Assembly (NCBI RefSeq): GCF_008642335.1
Contig: NZ_CP029191.1
Location: 2,232,001 to 2,296,000 of the forward strand
Direction of reading: 5' to 3'
DNA: 64,000 nucleotides
From: Streptomyces venezuelae
GTDB taxonomy: Bacteria; Actinomycetota; Actinomycetes; Streptomycetales; Streptomycetaceae
This document shows, one piece after another, positions 36,964-45,521 of the stretch; positions within the stretch are counted from its first letter, which is position 1, and each line of letters opens with the position of its first letter. Position numbers and translations under genes: made by a program. The notes under the pieces are model-generated. The model made no database searches. It saw only the letters and a list, made by a program, of their open reading frames with translations, and was not told where the DNA came from.

Positions 36964-37845
36964 TCACCGTCCGGTGTCTTGAACGCTGTTGCGACGGACG
37001 CTGCCGCTGCGCACGCTGTTGCGGTACGCCGCCGGGGTCACCCCGAGGACCCGCCGGAACCAGCGCGTGAGGTGCGCCTGGTCGGCGAAGCCCACCAGCG
37101 GGGCCACCTCGGCGGGGCGCAGGCCCGCTTCCAGGTGGGCGCGGGCCAGGGTCACGCGGTGCTGGGCGAGCCAGGCGTAGGGCGGCATCCCCGTCGACGT
37201 ACGGAAGGCGCGCAGGAGCTGGTAGCGGGAGAGACCCAGCGGGGCGGCGAGTTCGGTGAGGGTGGGCGGGGTCAGCAGTTCGTCGGCGAGCCGGCCGCGC
37301 ACGGTGCGGGCGATGTGGTCGGCGCCGGGGACGCGGTCGTCGAGGGGGCGTGCGGTGCCGTGCCTGCGGGCGAGGGCGGCGAGCAGCCACGGGATCCGGG
37401 ACTCGGCCTCCAGCGGGTCGGCGTGCGCGCTCAGTTCGGTGTGGGCGGCGCGCAGGGCGGCGGCGAGCTCCGGGTCGTCGACCACGGGGTCGCGGAAGTG
37501 GGGCGGAGCGACCGTTCCCTCGGTCAGGAGGAACGGCGCCGGATACATGGCGCGGTAGGAGTACCCGCCCGCGGAGGCCGGGCCGCCGGTGTGCACCTCA
37601 CCGGGGGCGAGGACGACGATGGAGCCGGGCCCCACGTCGAGCCGCCCGCCCCGGTAGTCGATGACCTCGCAGCCGCCGACGCAGACGCCGACGGTGAACT
37701 CCTCGTGGAAGTGGGGCGCGTAGCGGTGCCGGTCGAAGCGGGCGGTGAGGAGGTCGAGGGGCGGGTTGCACGGGCCGAGCGGGGCGCGGGCCCAGACGGC
37801 CTGTTCGCGGGGTCGCCCGTTCGCCCCCGTGGTCCCATAACCCAT
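36964..37845 (-). CDS. AraC-family regulator with cupin sensor domain
   Basis: 293-residue regulator. N-terminal cupin (YAPHFHEEFTVGVCVGG, and VVLAPGEVHTG) for ligand sensing; C-terminal double HTH with LTELAAPLGLSRYQLLRAF and GFADQAHLTRWFRRVLGVTP, the AraC signature. ATG 37845 is preferred over the upstream GTG-like extension as it gives the usual N-terminus. It precedes the EamA transporter by 19 nt, likely co-transcribed and controlling it. Confidence 0.9.
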   Translation of the reverse strand: MGYGTTGANGRPREQAVWARAPLGPCNPPLDLLTARFDRHRYAPHFHEEFTVGVCVGGCEVIDYRGGRLDVGPGSIVVLAPGEVHTGGPASAGGYSYRAMYPAPFLLTEGTVAPPHFRDPVVDDPELAAALRAAHTELSAHADPLEAESRIPWLLAALARRHGTARPLDDRVPGADHIARTVRGRLADELLTPPTLTELAAPLGLSRYQLLRAFRTSTGMPPYAWLAQHRVTLARAHLEAGLRPAEVAPLVGFADQAHLTRWFRRVLGVTPAAYRNSVRSGSVRRNSVQDTGR

Positions 37846-37951
37846 GCGCTGCCCATCCCCCCGGTGTCGTCTCACCGGTCCAACACCCGCACACCCCTCT
37901 TCCATACCGCCCCGGGGTCGACGCCGTCCGGGAGGGCCCACCCCGCGATGC

Positions 37952-37982
37952 TTGACCTTGTCGCGGCGTCAACGTTTCTACT
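37952..37982 (+). promoter_or_regulatory. MerR-type promoter with 19-bp spacer
   Basis: TTGACC (37952-37957), 19-bp spacer, TCTACT (37977-37982), and a dyad TTGAC/GTCAA (37952-37956, 37968-37972) between. The long spacer is the hallmark of promoters twisted open by MerR proteins. The ATG of the split merR gene follows 6 nt later, implying a leaderless autoregulated message. Confidence 0.7.
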
Positions 37983-37988
37983 GGGCTC

Positions 37989-38014
37989 ATGCGGATCGGA
38001 GAACTCGCCGGCCT
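37989..38014 (+). pseudogene. merR-family gene, 5' fragment cut by the transposon
   Basis: The first 26 nt encode MRIGELAG plus two bases of the next codon, the first helix of a MerR HTH domain. The frame then stops at the transposon left end (38015). Joining base 38014 to 58028 restores MRIGELAGLVGVTTRAIRHY and an intact 279-residue gene (26 + 814 nt). GGCCT (38010-38014) is the left copy of the target duplication. Confidence 0.93.
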
Positions 38015-38093
38015 TGTCGGGCGGGGCTGAAGATTTCAGTAGCGCAAGATTCTTTTCAGTGGGTTCTTCAGTGCCGCACTGAAGATTTCAGTG
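38015..38093. repeat. Transposon left end with TnsB-type site array
   Basis: Three related sites follow the terminal TGTCGGGCGG: CTGAAGATTTCAG (38027-38039), a diverged CAAGATTCTTTTCAG (38045-38059) and CACTGAAGATTTCAGTG (38077-38093). Multiple unequal sites per end are typical of Tn7-type elements, where TnsB binds. Confidence 0.8.
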
Positions 38094-38149
38094 TGCTAAC
38101 GCAGCGTGATGGCATCGCCCAGCGCAGCGGGATCCCACCCGTCCTCTCC

Positions 38150-38305
38150 TTACGTCTGGCGTGCAGCCAGTTCCACCACCGTCACGTCCGCAGGCGCCCC
38201 GACCCGAGTGGGCGGACCCCATACGCCCGCGCCGCGGGAGACGTACAGCTGGGTGTCGCCGTACCGCCCAAAGCCCGCGACCGTCGGGGTGAGGGCGTCC
38301 GCCCC
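38150..38305 (-). pseudogene. 3' remnant of a metallophosphoesterase gene
   Basis: Open from a TGA at 38306-38308 to TAA at 38150-38152. The roughly 50 residues include GRYGDTQLYVSRGAGVWGPP and end VTVVELAARQT, which matches the C-terminus of actinobacterial calcineurin-like metallophosphoesterases of the YaeI type. Everything before it is missing. It may be flanking DNA picked up by an ancestral insertion. Confidence 0.7.
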
Positions 38306-38570
38306 TCAGCTTCACCCGACCGGTGCGCGTGCTTCATCAACCAGTAGATCCGGAGTCTTCAGCCGTCGGGCACTGCCGTCATACGCCTTTGAGGTCGTGA
38401 GGGTCACGTTTGTTGCCTTGGATCCGGATCATGATCACTGTGCGAGGCCGGTCATCCCCGGCGGGCCCGGGAACGGTACGAACGTGGACGCAGGCGGGAA
38501 CGGAAGCCAGCCCCTTGGGTTTGTCAGTGAGATCAAGGACCACAAGGAAACTCAGGGGCGGGCCGTTTAC

Positions 38571-40412
38571 CTAGTAAGAGATTGCTTGTTGAAGGAATGC
38601 TCTGGCGTAGGCGTCCCATGTGGGGGTTGCCCAATCTCGCTTGAGTTCCAGCGTGATCAGTTCATCGTGCGGACGCCAGGCGACATCAACGCGGCCGGCG
38701 CCGATGTTGCTGACCTCAAGTTCCACCCGCAGGCCCAAGCCTCGGAGATAGTCCCGCAGGTCTCTGCCTAGTTCCTTCTCATGGGGTTTGGGCTCGTCCT
38801 TCTTGAGGCGGCGGAGATACTTGCGCGCGTCGCCGCCGAACATTTGGGTCTCGTTGAGCCTCAAGTCTAAAAAGCGCAGGAGATATATGAGGATGCGGTC
38901 GATGTCAGCGGCGAACTGGTCTGCATAGCCGTATGGGCACTGCCGCCGCAGCTCATCGCGGGTAGCTCGGAAGGCAGTCGCGACTACGGGAATCTCGTCG
39001 ACGGGCTCTCGCGCCTGGCGTGCCCGCCACATGTCGGCTAGGCAAGCAGTGATTTCGGGAGCTGTGATCAGAAAGGTCGACAGGCGGTCGGCATAGGCGG
39101 GAGGTAGGGGGAGCCCGGCAAGTACGCTTGCCGGGCTCTCAGATTTTGGGCCGGGGTCCTGCCTTCCGGCTGCCAAGGCTTCGCGGAGAGCTACAGCCTG
39201 TTCCCGCACAACCGGCGTCACGGGGTCTTGGTCGCTCCCCGACGAGGCCCCCAGCTCCACAAGCCACTCATCAAGTAGGGCCAGGCCGCTTTCGCGGGCG
39301 AGCAGTGTCTGCTCCACTCTTGGCGACAGCACGGCATGCAAACCGGGTGCGGAGACCGATGCCGCGGGCACGCCAATTGGTAGAGAACCGTCGCTGGGGG
39401 TGAGGAGATCGAGCGTACGGTGGGCTGTGTAGACGTCGACGAGACTGGTGACGACTGCTGCGGCATGCAGCCAGGAGCCCTCTCGATCGGCACGTTGGGC
39501 GCCGACAAGAGTGTCGAGGAGCCGTTGCCACGTAGCCAGGGTGTCCAGACGAGGAGTGCGCCACCCGGGTGGTAACCCAAAAAGGTTCAACCGGATGTCG
39601 AGGATGGCGTCTTGAAGCCGACGGACGGTGTCGTCTGGGACGGTGACGCCCGCCGCGTAGGCGAGGAGCGCGTCGAGAGCAGCGCCGAAAGCAACTGCAT
39701 CCGGTCGTTCCTCCATGCAGGAAGCGTCACTCAGATACTCGCGGGCTCTGAGGAGCTGAGGCTGAGCCTGGTCCACAGTAGCGCTGGAAAAAGCTTGCCG
39801 TAGCGTGAGCATGCCGAGTTCGAAGGCTGCGTCGTCCGCAACGTCGTCGTGGTCGAGGACCTGCTCAAGTAGCGCGGTAATCTCCAAAGCTGGGAACTGC
39901 TCGGCGACCGCGCCGGCCACACGGACGGCTCGGGCAGCGAAGTCATCGTCGATTCGGGCCACTTCTCTGCGCATCCGACGCAACCGGTCCACGAGCCCAT
40001 GGTGGCTGGCGATACCAGCCAACACCAGGCGGGCACATGATTCCAAGGCAATTCCGCCCAGCAGGTCCAGCCGGGTGCGGCTGATATCCAGCCAGGCATC
40101 GGCGAGATCCTCCCCGAGAACACGCACGGCTGCGGGGTGGGTGAGCAGGGCTGTGACGACATCCTCAAGAAGTAATGGGTCGTCAAGGACCGCGGCAGCG
40201 AGCAGGAAGTCCTGACCAGTGGGGCTGGCCAAGGTAGAGGCGTCATCGCAGACGATCGTCACTAGGGCCGGCAGATCGTCATGGTCGAGCAGTTCGTCAC
40301 GAGCTTCCGTGAGGAGAACGGAACCGCCGAGGTCCGCCAGAGTAGGAGGAGGTGTGCCAGCGGTTCGGGCACGAGCTAGGAACCGCAGAGGATCTTCCGA
40401 GGGGCTAAGCAC
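38571..40412 (-). CDS. Putative defence nuclease with C-terminal PD-(D/E)xK fold, cut by an amber codon
   Basis: 613 residues to a TAG at 38571-38573. A long helical N-terminal region is followed near the C-terminus by a restriction-like core: GAGRVDVAWRP (Asp), LITLELKR (ExK), and FLQQAISY, a QxxxY-like helix. Beyond TAG the frame stays open for 63 more codons (to TGA at 38379) and reads VNGPPLSFLVVLDLTDKP, exactly the next strands expected, so a CAG codon probably became TAG. GTG 40412 is the start since AGGAGGAG (40419-40426) lies just upstream. Third gene of an operon with an SMC-like ATPase; likely the effector. The truncated product may be inactive. Confidence 0.7.
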   Translation of the reverse strand: MLSPSEDPLRFLARARTAGTPPPTLADLGGSVLLTEARDELLDHDDLPALVTIVCDDASTLASPTGQDFLLAAAVLDDPLLLEDVVTALLTHPAAVRVLGEDLADAWLDISRTRLDLLGGIALESCARLVLAGIASHHGLVDRLRRMRREVARIDDDFAARAVRVAGAVAEQFPALEITALLEQVLDHDDVADDAAFELGMLTLRQAFSSATVDQAQPQLLRAREYLSDASCMEERPDAVAFGAALDALLAYAAGVTVPDDTVRRLQDAILDIRLNLFGLPPGWRTPRLDTLATWQRLLDTLVGAQRADREGSWLHAAAVVTSLVDVYTAHRTLDLLTPSDGSLPIGVPAASVSAPGLHAVLSPRVEQTLLARESGLALLDEWLVELGASSGSDQDPVTPVVREQAVALREALAAGRQDPGPKSESPASVLAGLPLPPAYADRLSTFLITAPEITACLADMWRARQAREPVDEIPVVATAFRATRDELRRQCPYGYADQFAADIDRILIYLLRFLDLRLNETQMFGGDARKYLRRLKKDEPKPHEKELGRDLRDYLRGLGLRVELEVSNIGAGRVDVAWRPHDELITLELKRDWATPTWDAYARAFLQQAISY

Positions 40413-40508
40413 GATCGCTCCTCCTATCTGCTGTCGGGCCGATCCTGAGCATCGGACTCTAAGCCGCAAACCTCAAGTGGCCCTGCACGCTTGAGGGGCC
40501 GAACGCCC

Positions 40509-42539
40509 TCACCACAGGCGTTCCCCCGGCGGAGCAAGACGCAACTGTTTGTTAGGGATCAGGGAAGCCACGTCTTCGCCGCGGGCTGTGGCGATGATGA
40601 CCTGCAGCTCAGGCGCCAGGTCGGTGAGTTTGACTAGGTCCGTCACCATCAGCCGCAGGTCCTTGCTGTCGACCTCCTCGGCTCCGGGAGAATCCACGAT
40701 CAACAGTCCTGGGTGCCGACCCACTCCGCTGCGGATACCGTGCCTCAGCAAAGCTGTCGTGGTGACGATTTTGAGCCGTAGTTGCTCCCCCTCGGTCAGG
40801 GAGCCGTAGGAATGTCGCTGTCCGCCTTTCCAAACCGTGAGGGTGGCACCAGTGCCCAGTTCCACACGCTGCAGCATCTCCAGACCCAAAGCACGGCCCA
40901 TGGTGACGATGTCTTGCTCAACGTCTCTCAGGACCTGCTTCAGCGCGGCGGTCCGCCGGGCGTGCGCGGCCTTCCCTGCGGCCTTGAGGATCGCGTCAGC
41001 TGCCTCCAACGGGGAGATGTCGACTGCCGCATCCAGGTGGGCGAAGCGGCCCGTCCGCTCAGCGACGGCCCCCTCCAAACGGGCCACGGCCAGTTCAGCA
41101 GCCCGACGCTCACCGATACCCGGGCTCCGCAGCGCAGCGTTGAGGGTCGCTTCTGCCTGGTCGACGGCAGCCGTCGCTGCCGACACTAGTGACTGAGCCG
41201 TGGCCAGATCGCTGGCGGCTTGTTCAACTTCCAGCTGCAGGCGCTCCAGCGCATCACGCAGAGTGTCCGGTGTCTCCTCCTCGGCCTTGCCAAGAGCGTC
41301 GTCGCCTTCAGCGGAGTCCGGTAACCGAGAGTCGCACAGCGAGCAGTGCCCTTCCTGCTCACGGGCCCACTGATCCTTCGTGACCTTGGTGTCACAGCGG
41401 GGGCAGATCGTCGGTGTCAGCGTGTGAAAGAAGGCTTGGGCCAGTGCAGCCTCCTGCGCCGTCTGCACCGCGTGGGCGAGGCTGTGCCGCTGTTCATCCA
41501 GCGTGTCGTGACGTAGGCGGGCCTCTACCAGTTGACGCTGCACCTCGCCGGCCGCCGTCGTGGTCTCAGCCAGCGTTCGGTAGGCGGCGCTCAGATCGGA
41601 GGCGGGCCTTCCCTCTTCTGGCAACACCTGCAGACGGGCGCGCTCAGCATCCAACTGTCTAGTCAGTTCGCCCAGTTGTGCACGCCGCGCCTCGGCGTCG
41701 GCCGCTGCTCTCTGTCGAGCAGCTGACAGTTGGGCAGCCACCACCTTCTGCGCCACTGATGCGGCAACCATCGTCGCCGCCCACGGCGCACCCAGGAACA
41801 ACTCCAGCAAGCGGGTTGGAAGCGCATTCTTTGAGTCGTTGCCCAGCAGATGCCCCAGGCCCTTCCGATTGATGTACAGGCCGCTGGCGTAGGAAGGCCA
41901 GGACAGCTCTCCGGTTACCGGCAGGGCCTCCGCGTCTCCACGCGGCTTCTGCTGGATACGCAGGGGCTCCAGCCCAAGTCGGTCGAGCATGAAGCCATCC
42001 ATCGACTCCTCGAACGCCTTCAGGCCGTCAAATTCGATTAGGACGGCACCAGTCTGCTTGGAAACTACTCGACCGATGGGAATTCCATTGGCGACGGCCA
42101 TCTCGACCATGAGCAGCTCATCGTCCAACACGAACTCGGTGCGTACGCGGCGCAACCAGCTTCGCACATCGCGCTGCAATCCGGCTCGGCCGCGCAGGCA
42201 CCACAGGACGATCTCGAGGATGCTGGACTTTCCAGCCTCGTTCTTTCCAGTGGAGGCCAGACACCACACCCCGGGCCCTGGTTCCCATTCGAAACGGAAG
42301 GGAATGGTGGCTGGGTCATCTTGATTACTGTCCGGAGCGGGCCGGGTGCCTTCGAATTCCACTGCCGTCACCAGAATCCGATGCGGCCGAGGAAGCGCCG
42401 TATGAGCCCTTACCCCGTGCTCGGCCAGCACTTCGCGCACGACCTCGACCGGCTGCCGCGACGCCTTCGTGATCTCCGCCAGCCACGCTTCGACCGGCCC
42501 CGTGGCGTCGCCTTCCACCGTTGCATCATTTTGATTCAT
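40509..42539 (-). CDS. SMC/Rad50-like AAA ATPase with zinc hook
   Basis: 676-residue ATPase. Walker A GKNEAGKSSILEIVLWCLRG type (residues about 95-105), a long coiled coil of AARQRAAADAEARRAQLGEL type, a central zinc hook with CPRC and CSLC near residue 400, a second coiled coil, then YGSLTEGEQLRLKIVTTTA (signature) and LLIVDSPGAEEVDSKDL (Walker B with Ser after Asp). This is the architecture of Rad50/SbcC and of Lamassu-type and ABC-3C defence ATPases. Overlaps the upstream gene by 4 nt (ATGA). It likely senses DNA ends or structures and triggers the nuclease. Confidence 0.82.
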   Translation of the reverse strand: MNQNDATVEGDATGPVEAWLAEITKASRQPVEVVREVLAEHGVRAHTALPRPHRILVTAVEFEGTRPAPDSNQDDPATIPFRFEWEPGPGVWCLASTGKNEAGKSSILEIVLWCLRGRAGLQRDVRSWLRRVRTEFVLDDELLMVEMAVANGIPIGRVVSKQTGAVLIEFDGLKAFEESMDGFMLDRLGLEPLRIQQKPRGDAEALPVTGELSWPSYASGLYINRKGLGHLLGNDSKNALPTRLLELFLGAPWAATMVAASVAQKVVAAQLSAARQRAAADAEARRAQLGELTRQLDAERARLQVLPEEGRPASDLSAAYRTLAETTTAAGEVQRQLVEARLRHDTLDEQRHSLAHAVQTAQEAALAQAFFHTLTPTICPRCDTKVTKDQWAREQEGHCSLCDSRLPDSAEGDDALGKAEEETPDTLRDALERLQLEVEQAASDLATAQSLVSAATAAVDQAEATLNAALRSPGIGERRAAELAVARLEGAVAERTGRFAHLDAAVDISPLEAADAILKAAGKAAHARRTAALKQVLRDVEQDIVTMGRALGLEMLQRVELGTGATLTVWKGGQRHSYGSLTEGEQLRLKIVTTTALLRHGIRSGVGRHPGLLIVDSPGAEEVDSKDLRLMVTDLVKLTDLAPELQVIIATARGEDVASLIPNKQLRLAPPGERLW

Positions 42540-43360
42540 GCCGCCAACCCCTCCTGTGCCAGTGCCACGTCGAGTCGCTCTCTGACTTTGGCGGTAATGC
42601 CCCCGATGATTCGGCCCTCGGGAGTGCTCGCATACTCCTCGTGTCCGTACTGAAGCGCCTTCAGCTGCCCCCCGGACATCCCCCGCGCTGCCATCAAAAC
42701 GTAGCGGGCTTGCTGGTCGTACCAGGCCAGTTGAGGCTCTGTGGTTCGCAGCTCCTGTGCGCATGCGACCCCGGCGTCCAGCAGGTAGTAGTCGCGGCGC
42801 TGCACCCGCCCGTCGGACACCCGGCCTGCTCGCCGAATAGCGATTAGCTCTAGGTGTCGTAGCACGCTCAAGGCATTGTTCAACTGCTCGAACGCCCCAT
42901 GCCGCCCCCGGAGCATGCGGTAGGTGTGCAGCTCCGGCTCCCGCTCCTCCAGCACCGTGCGCGCGTCGAGAAGAGAGTCGCTCGACAGGCGTCCCTCTTC
43001 CCACCCAGAGATGATCACGTTGGCGAGGTAGTCCGGGTTACGTATGAGGAAGTCGAGCTTCTGAAGCTTTCGCTCCGAATGGATCACTCTTACCGCCGTC
43101 AGCGGCACATCACTCTCGGTGCCACACGCGTCCCCTAATCGATCCAGGATAAAAAGCATGCGCACCGCTGTCTGTCCAGTAGTCGGAACAGCTATCCCGA
43201 ACACCCCCCTACCTACACCACACGCCGACTCTGCTTCGCCAGCAGGTACATACGTGTAGTGACCATACCGGCGCGGTGTCGACTTGGGGAGAGATTCAAC
43301 AAGGGCCAGATCCGAGGATGCAGCACCCTCTGAGACGAGTTCTTTGACTGGCCACTCCAC
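42536..43360 (-). CDS. Accessory protein of the SMC-type system, unknown fold
   Basis: 274 residues, no motif I can name. It starts GTG (MEWPVKELV), contains RYGHYTYVPAGEAESACGVG and RKLQKLDFLIRNPDYLANVI, a charged helical middle (LLDARTVLEEREPELHTYRM) and a winged-helix-like C-terminal part (AFEQLNNALSVLRHLELIAI, then RRDYYLLDAG). In three-component ABC systems a small middle protein accompanies the ATPase and effector; position first in the operon and ATGA overlap with the ATPase gene support this role. Ribosome site GGAAGAG is weakly placed. Confidence 0.6.
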   Translation of the reverse strand: MEWPVKELVSEGAASSDLALVESLPKSTPRRYGHYTYVPAGEAESACGVGRGVFGIAVPTTGQTAVRMLFILDRLGDACGTESDVPLTAVRVIHSERKLQKLDFLIRNPDYLANVIISGWEEGRLSSDSLLDARTVLEEREPELHTYRMLRGRHGAFEQLNNALSVLRHLELIAIRRAGRVSDGRVQRRDYYLLDAGVACAQELRTTEPQLAWYDQQARYVLMAARGMSGGQLKALQYGHEEYASTPEGRIIGGITAKVRERLDVALAQEGLAA

Positions 43361-43727
43361 GACGAACGAGCTCTTCCAGGGGTGCCCCTGCCTACCCGGA
43401 CTGTGGACAGAGAGAACCGAACTCTCATGATCAGAACGCGGAGGTCATGCCAGCACGGCACTTCTTCCTTGAGAGAGCAATCTCGAAGCGGTCTGAGGAG
43501 GGGGCTCAGCGCTCACGGCTCACGGCTCCTATCCGTCTGCGGAACGTTGAACCGTAAGAATCGCCATCGTGTTGGCGGTCATCGGCGGGAAAGGTTCGGC
43601 CGTTCTCGTACAGTGAGCCTCTTCCATCCTGCCCAGGGCGACTGGGGGTTGGACGGGCCTGCGGCACGTCGAAGCTCCTGATAGCCGAGTTATCGACCAA
43701 GATCAACCGTCGTTCCAGGAGCTCCGT
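43361..43727. other. Gap without recognised gene
   Basis: 367 bp between the divergent SMC operon and the IS5 remnant. It must hold the SMC operon promoter, but no clear -10/-35 pair is seen. Two short direct repeats (CTCACGG twice near 43513-43526) and an inverted pair AGCTCCTG/CAGGAGCT (43674-43681, 43716-43723), possibly part of the IS end, are all I can find. Confidence 0.5.
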
Positions 43728-44492
43728 GTGCTTGTGTACCCGTCGGCCATCGATCTATCCACCGCGCATCTACGTCACCTGAGCCGGGTGCTGGCGGTAC
43801 GACGCCGAGAGATTGGCAGTCGATGGCGGCGGCTAGCTCCCAGGCGTCAGGCCCTGCTTCCCCTGGACCATCTGCGGTGTGGCAACACGTATGCGCAGCT
43901 CGCGGCCGGGTTCGGCGCCGGGAATGCTACCGTGTACCGCAACGTCCGCGAGGCGATCGGCGTCCTGGCCGTGCTCGCGCCCCTCGCTCAACGAGGCGCT
44001 CGTGACAGCCCGTTCTAAGGCGTACGTGATCGTGGACGGCACCGTGCTGCCGATCGACCGGATCGCCGCCGACCAGCCCTACTGCTCCGGCAAGAAGCGG
44101 CATCACGGTATGAACGTTCAGGTGTTGACCGATCCGTTCGGCCGGCTGCTGTGGGCCTCGCCCGCACTGCCCGGCGCGACACACGACCTGACGGCGGCCC
44201 GCGAGAGCACGACATCGTCGACGCCCTCGCTGACGCCGGCCTCAAGTACTGAGCCGATACGGCGTATCAGGGCGCGGCCCGCAACGTCCGAGTCCCGTTT
44301 AAGGGGCGACGCCCCAATCGGTGGTAACGACGCCACAACACCACCCACGCCAAGATCCGTTGCGTTGGCGAGCAGGCCATGGCTAGGCTCAAGAGCTGGC
44401 GCCTGCTGGGCAAGTTGCGCTGCAGCACCAACCGCATCACCGCGATCGTCAGGGCCGTGCTCGCTCTGCATCTTGCGGCCGCTTCAGGATGA
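43728..44492 (+). pseudogene. Degraded IS5-type transposase
   Basis: DDE transposase of the IS5 / DDE_4 type scattered over three frames. First part GTG 43728: LSTAHLRHLSRVLAVRRREI, TYAQLAAGFGAGNATVYR (HTH). Second frame: AYVIVDGTVLPIDRIA with Asp and GKKRHHGMNVQVLTDPFG. Third frame, from about 44208, reads HDIVDALADAGLKY then in-frame TGA and TAA interruptions, ending MARLKSWRLLGKLRCSTNRI. A frameshift near 44205 and two stops make it dead. It lies inside the Tn7-like element. Confidence 0.85.
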
Positions 44493-44716
44493 AAACACCT
44501 CACTGTACCTAACAAGACACATGTGCAACGGAGTTCGATGCGACGGGTGCCCCAGTCCAGTACCCAACTGCGAGGCAGACTTGGCTTGCCTGTGCGAGCG
44601 CAAGAAGCGTCACCACTAGAGGACCTGACCTTCGCGTAGACAGCTCGCCAACGACAGGATCATGGCAGCATGGCACACAAAGAAGCAGCACTGTAAACAG
44701 AGCAACTGGGGGGCCA

Positions 44717-45457
44717 GTGCGTGAGGTTGTCTACTTGTCCGAGGGAAAGCTGAATGAGTTCCTTCCGGAGCCTCGCCGCGCTCTCCCAACCGTCAAGCTG
44801 CACGCTGGAGTGTCCGTCGCCGGGATCAACGTCGAGACGCCCACGCCGGACAACGTGCGGGATCTACGGCGCCACCTGGAACGGGTGGAGAAGGAGATGA
44901 GTCTTCACACAGCCTGGTACACGGAACCGGATCTCACACCAGGTCGCTGGGTCCAGTTCGAGGCACCGCTCAACTGGTTCACACTCCGGGGCCGGTACCA
45001 AGATCTCGTGCTGTTCGTGGATCCGACCTCCGACTCAGCGTCGCCTCATGAGCCCGGTGCCGGCCGTCGACTGCTGCTGCACGGATCTGCCCGGCATCTG
45101 CTCGGTCGACCCCCTATCCAGGTCGACGGGCCAGAATTGACCGGCCTCGAGGGCAACGGCCACAGCGCTGGCAGACTCTTCGTCACTAACGCTGGCCATA
45201 TCGTCAATGCGCTGACTCACGCTCACGACCCACTTGAAGAGGGTAGCGGAGCCCCCGAGGGGCCGTCCGTGCCCCCAACATCCCTGCGGCGCAGTGGCAT
45301 CCGCGATCTCCTCGCGGCCGTGGACGCCGACAGCGGCGAAGTTAGCACCCACGCCTTGATGATCGGCTACGCCCGAGTTAGTGCACTACTACCTGAGACC
45401 GACACCGAGATGGGCTGCCTGGTGGCTAGCCCACTCATTGTGGAATACGCGAACTAG
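44717..45457 (+). CDS. SAVMC3_10250-like family protein
   Basis: 246-residue protein resembling a Streptomyces family I recall as SAVMC3_10250: it starts REVVYLSEGKLNEFLPEPRR, has VRDLRRHLERVEKEMSLHTA, an aromatic run WYTEPDLTPGRWVQFEAPL, then LVLFVDPTS, RLLLHGSARHLLG and a late IRDLLAAVDADSGEVSTHAL. Function unknown. GTG 44717 is the likely start, with a G-rich ribosome site. It lies 64 nt before the AIPR gene, probably co-transcribed. Confidence 0.65.
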   Translation: MREVVYLSEGKLNEFLPEPRRALPTVKLHAGVSVAGINVETPTPDNVRDLRRHLERVEKEMSLHTAWYTEPDLTPGRWVQFEAPLNWFTLRGRYQDLVLFVDPTSDSASPHEPGAGRRLLLHGSARHLLGRPPIQVDGPELTGLEGNGHSAGRLFVTNAGHIVNALTHAHDPLEEGSGAPEGPSVPPTSLRRSGIRDLLAAVDADSGEVSTHALMIGYARVSALLPETDTEMGCLVASPLIVEYAN

Positions 45458-45521
45458 CCCAGTTTGACGGCGGTACCAACCTGGGCCGCGTGTCGCAAGA
45501 CCACCCTGGAGGGAGGCCACC

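Noticed and set aside
43728..44619. Intact IS5 transposase using programmed frameshift
   Set aside because: Two in-frame stops in addition to frame changes make a functional protein unlikely.
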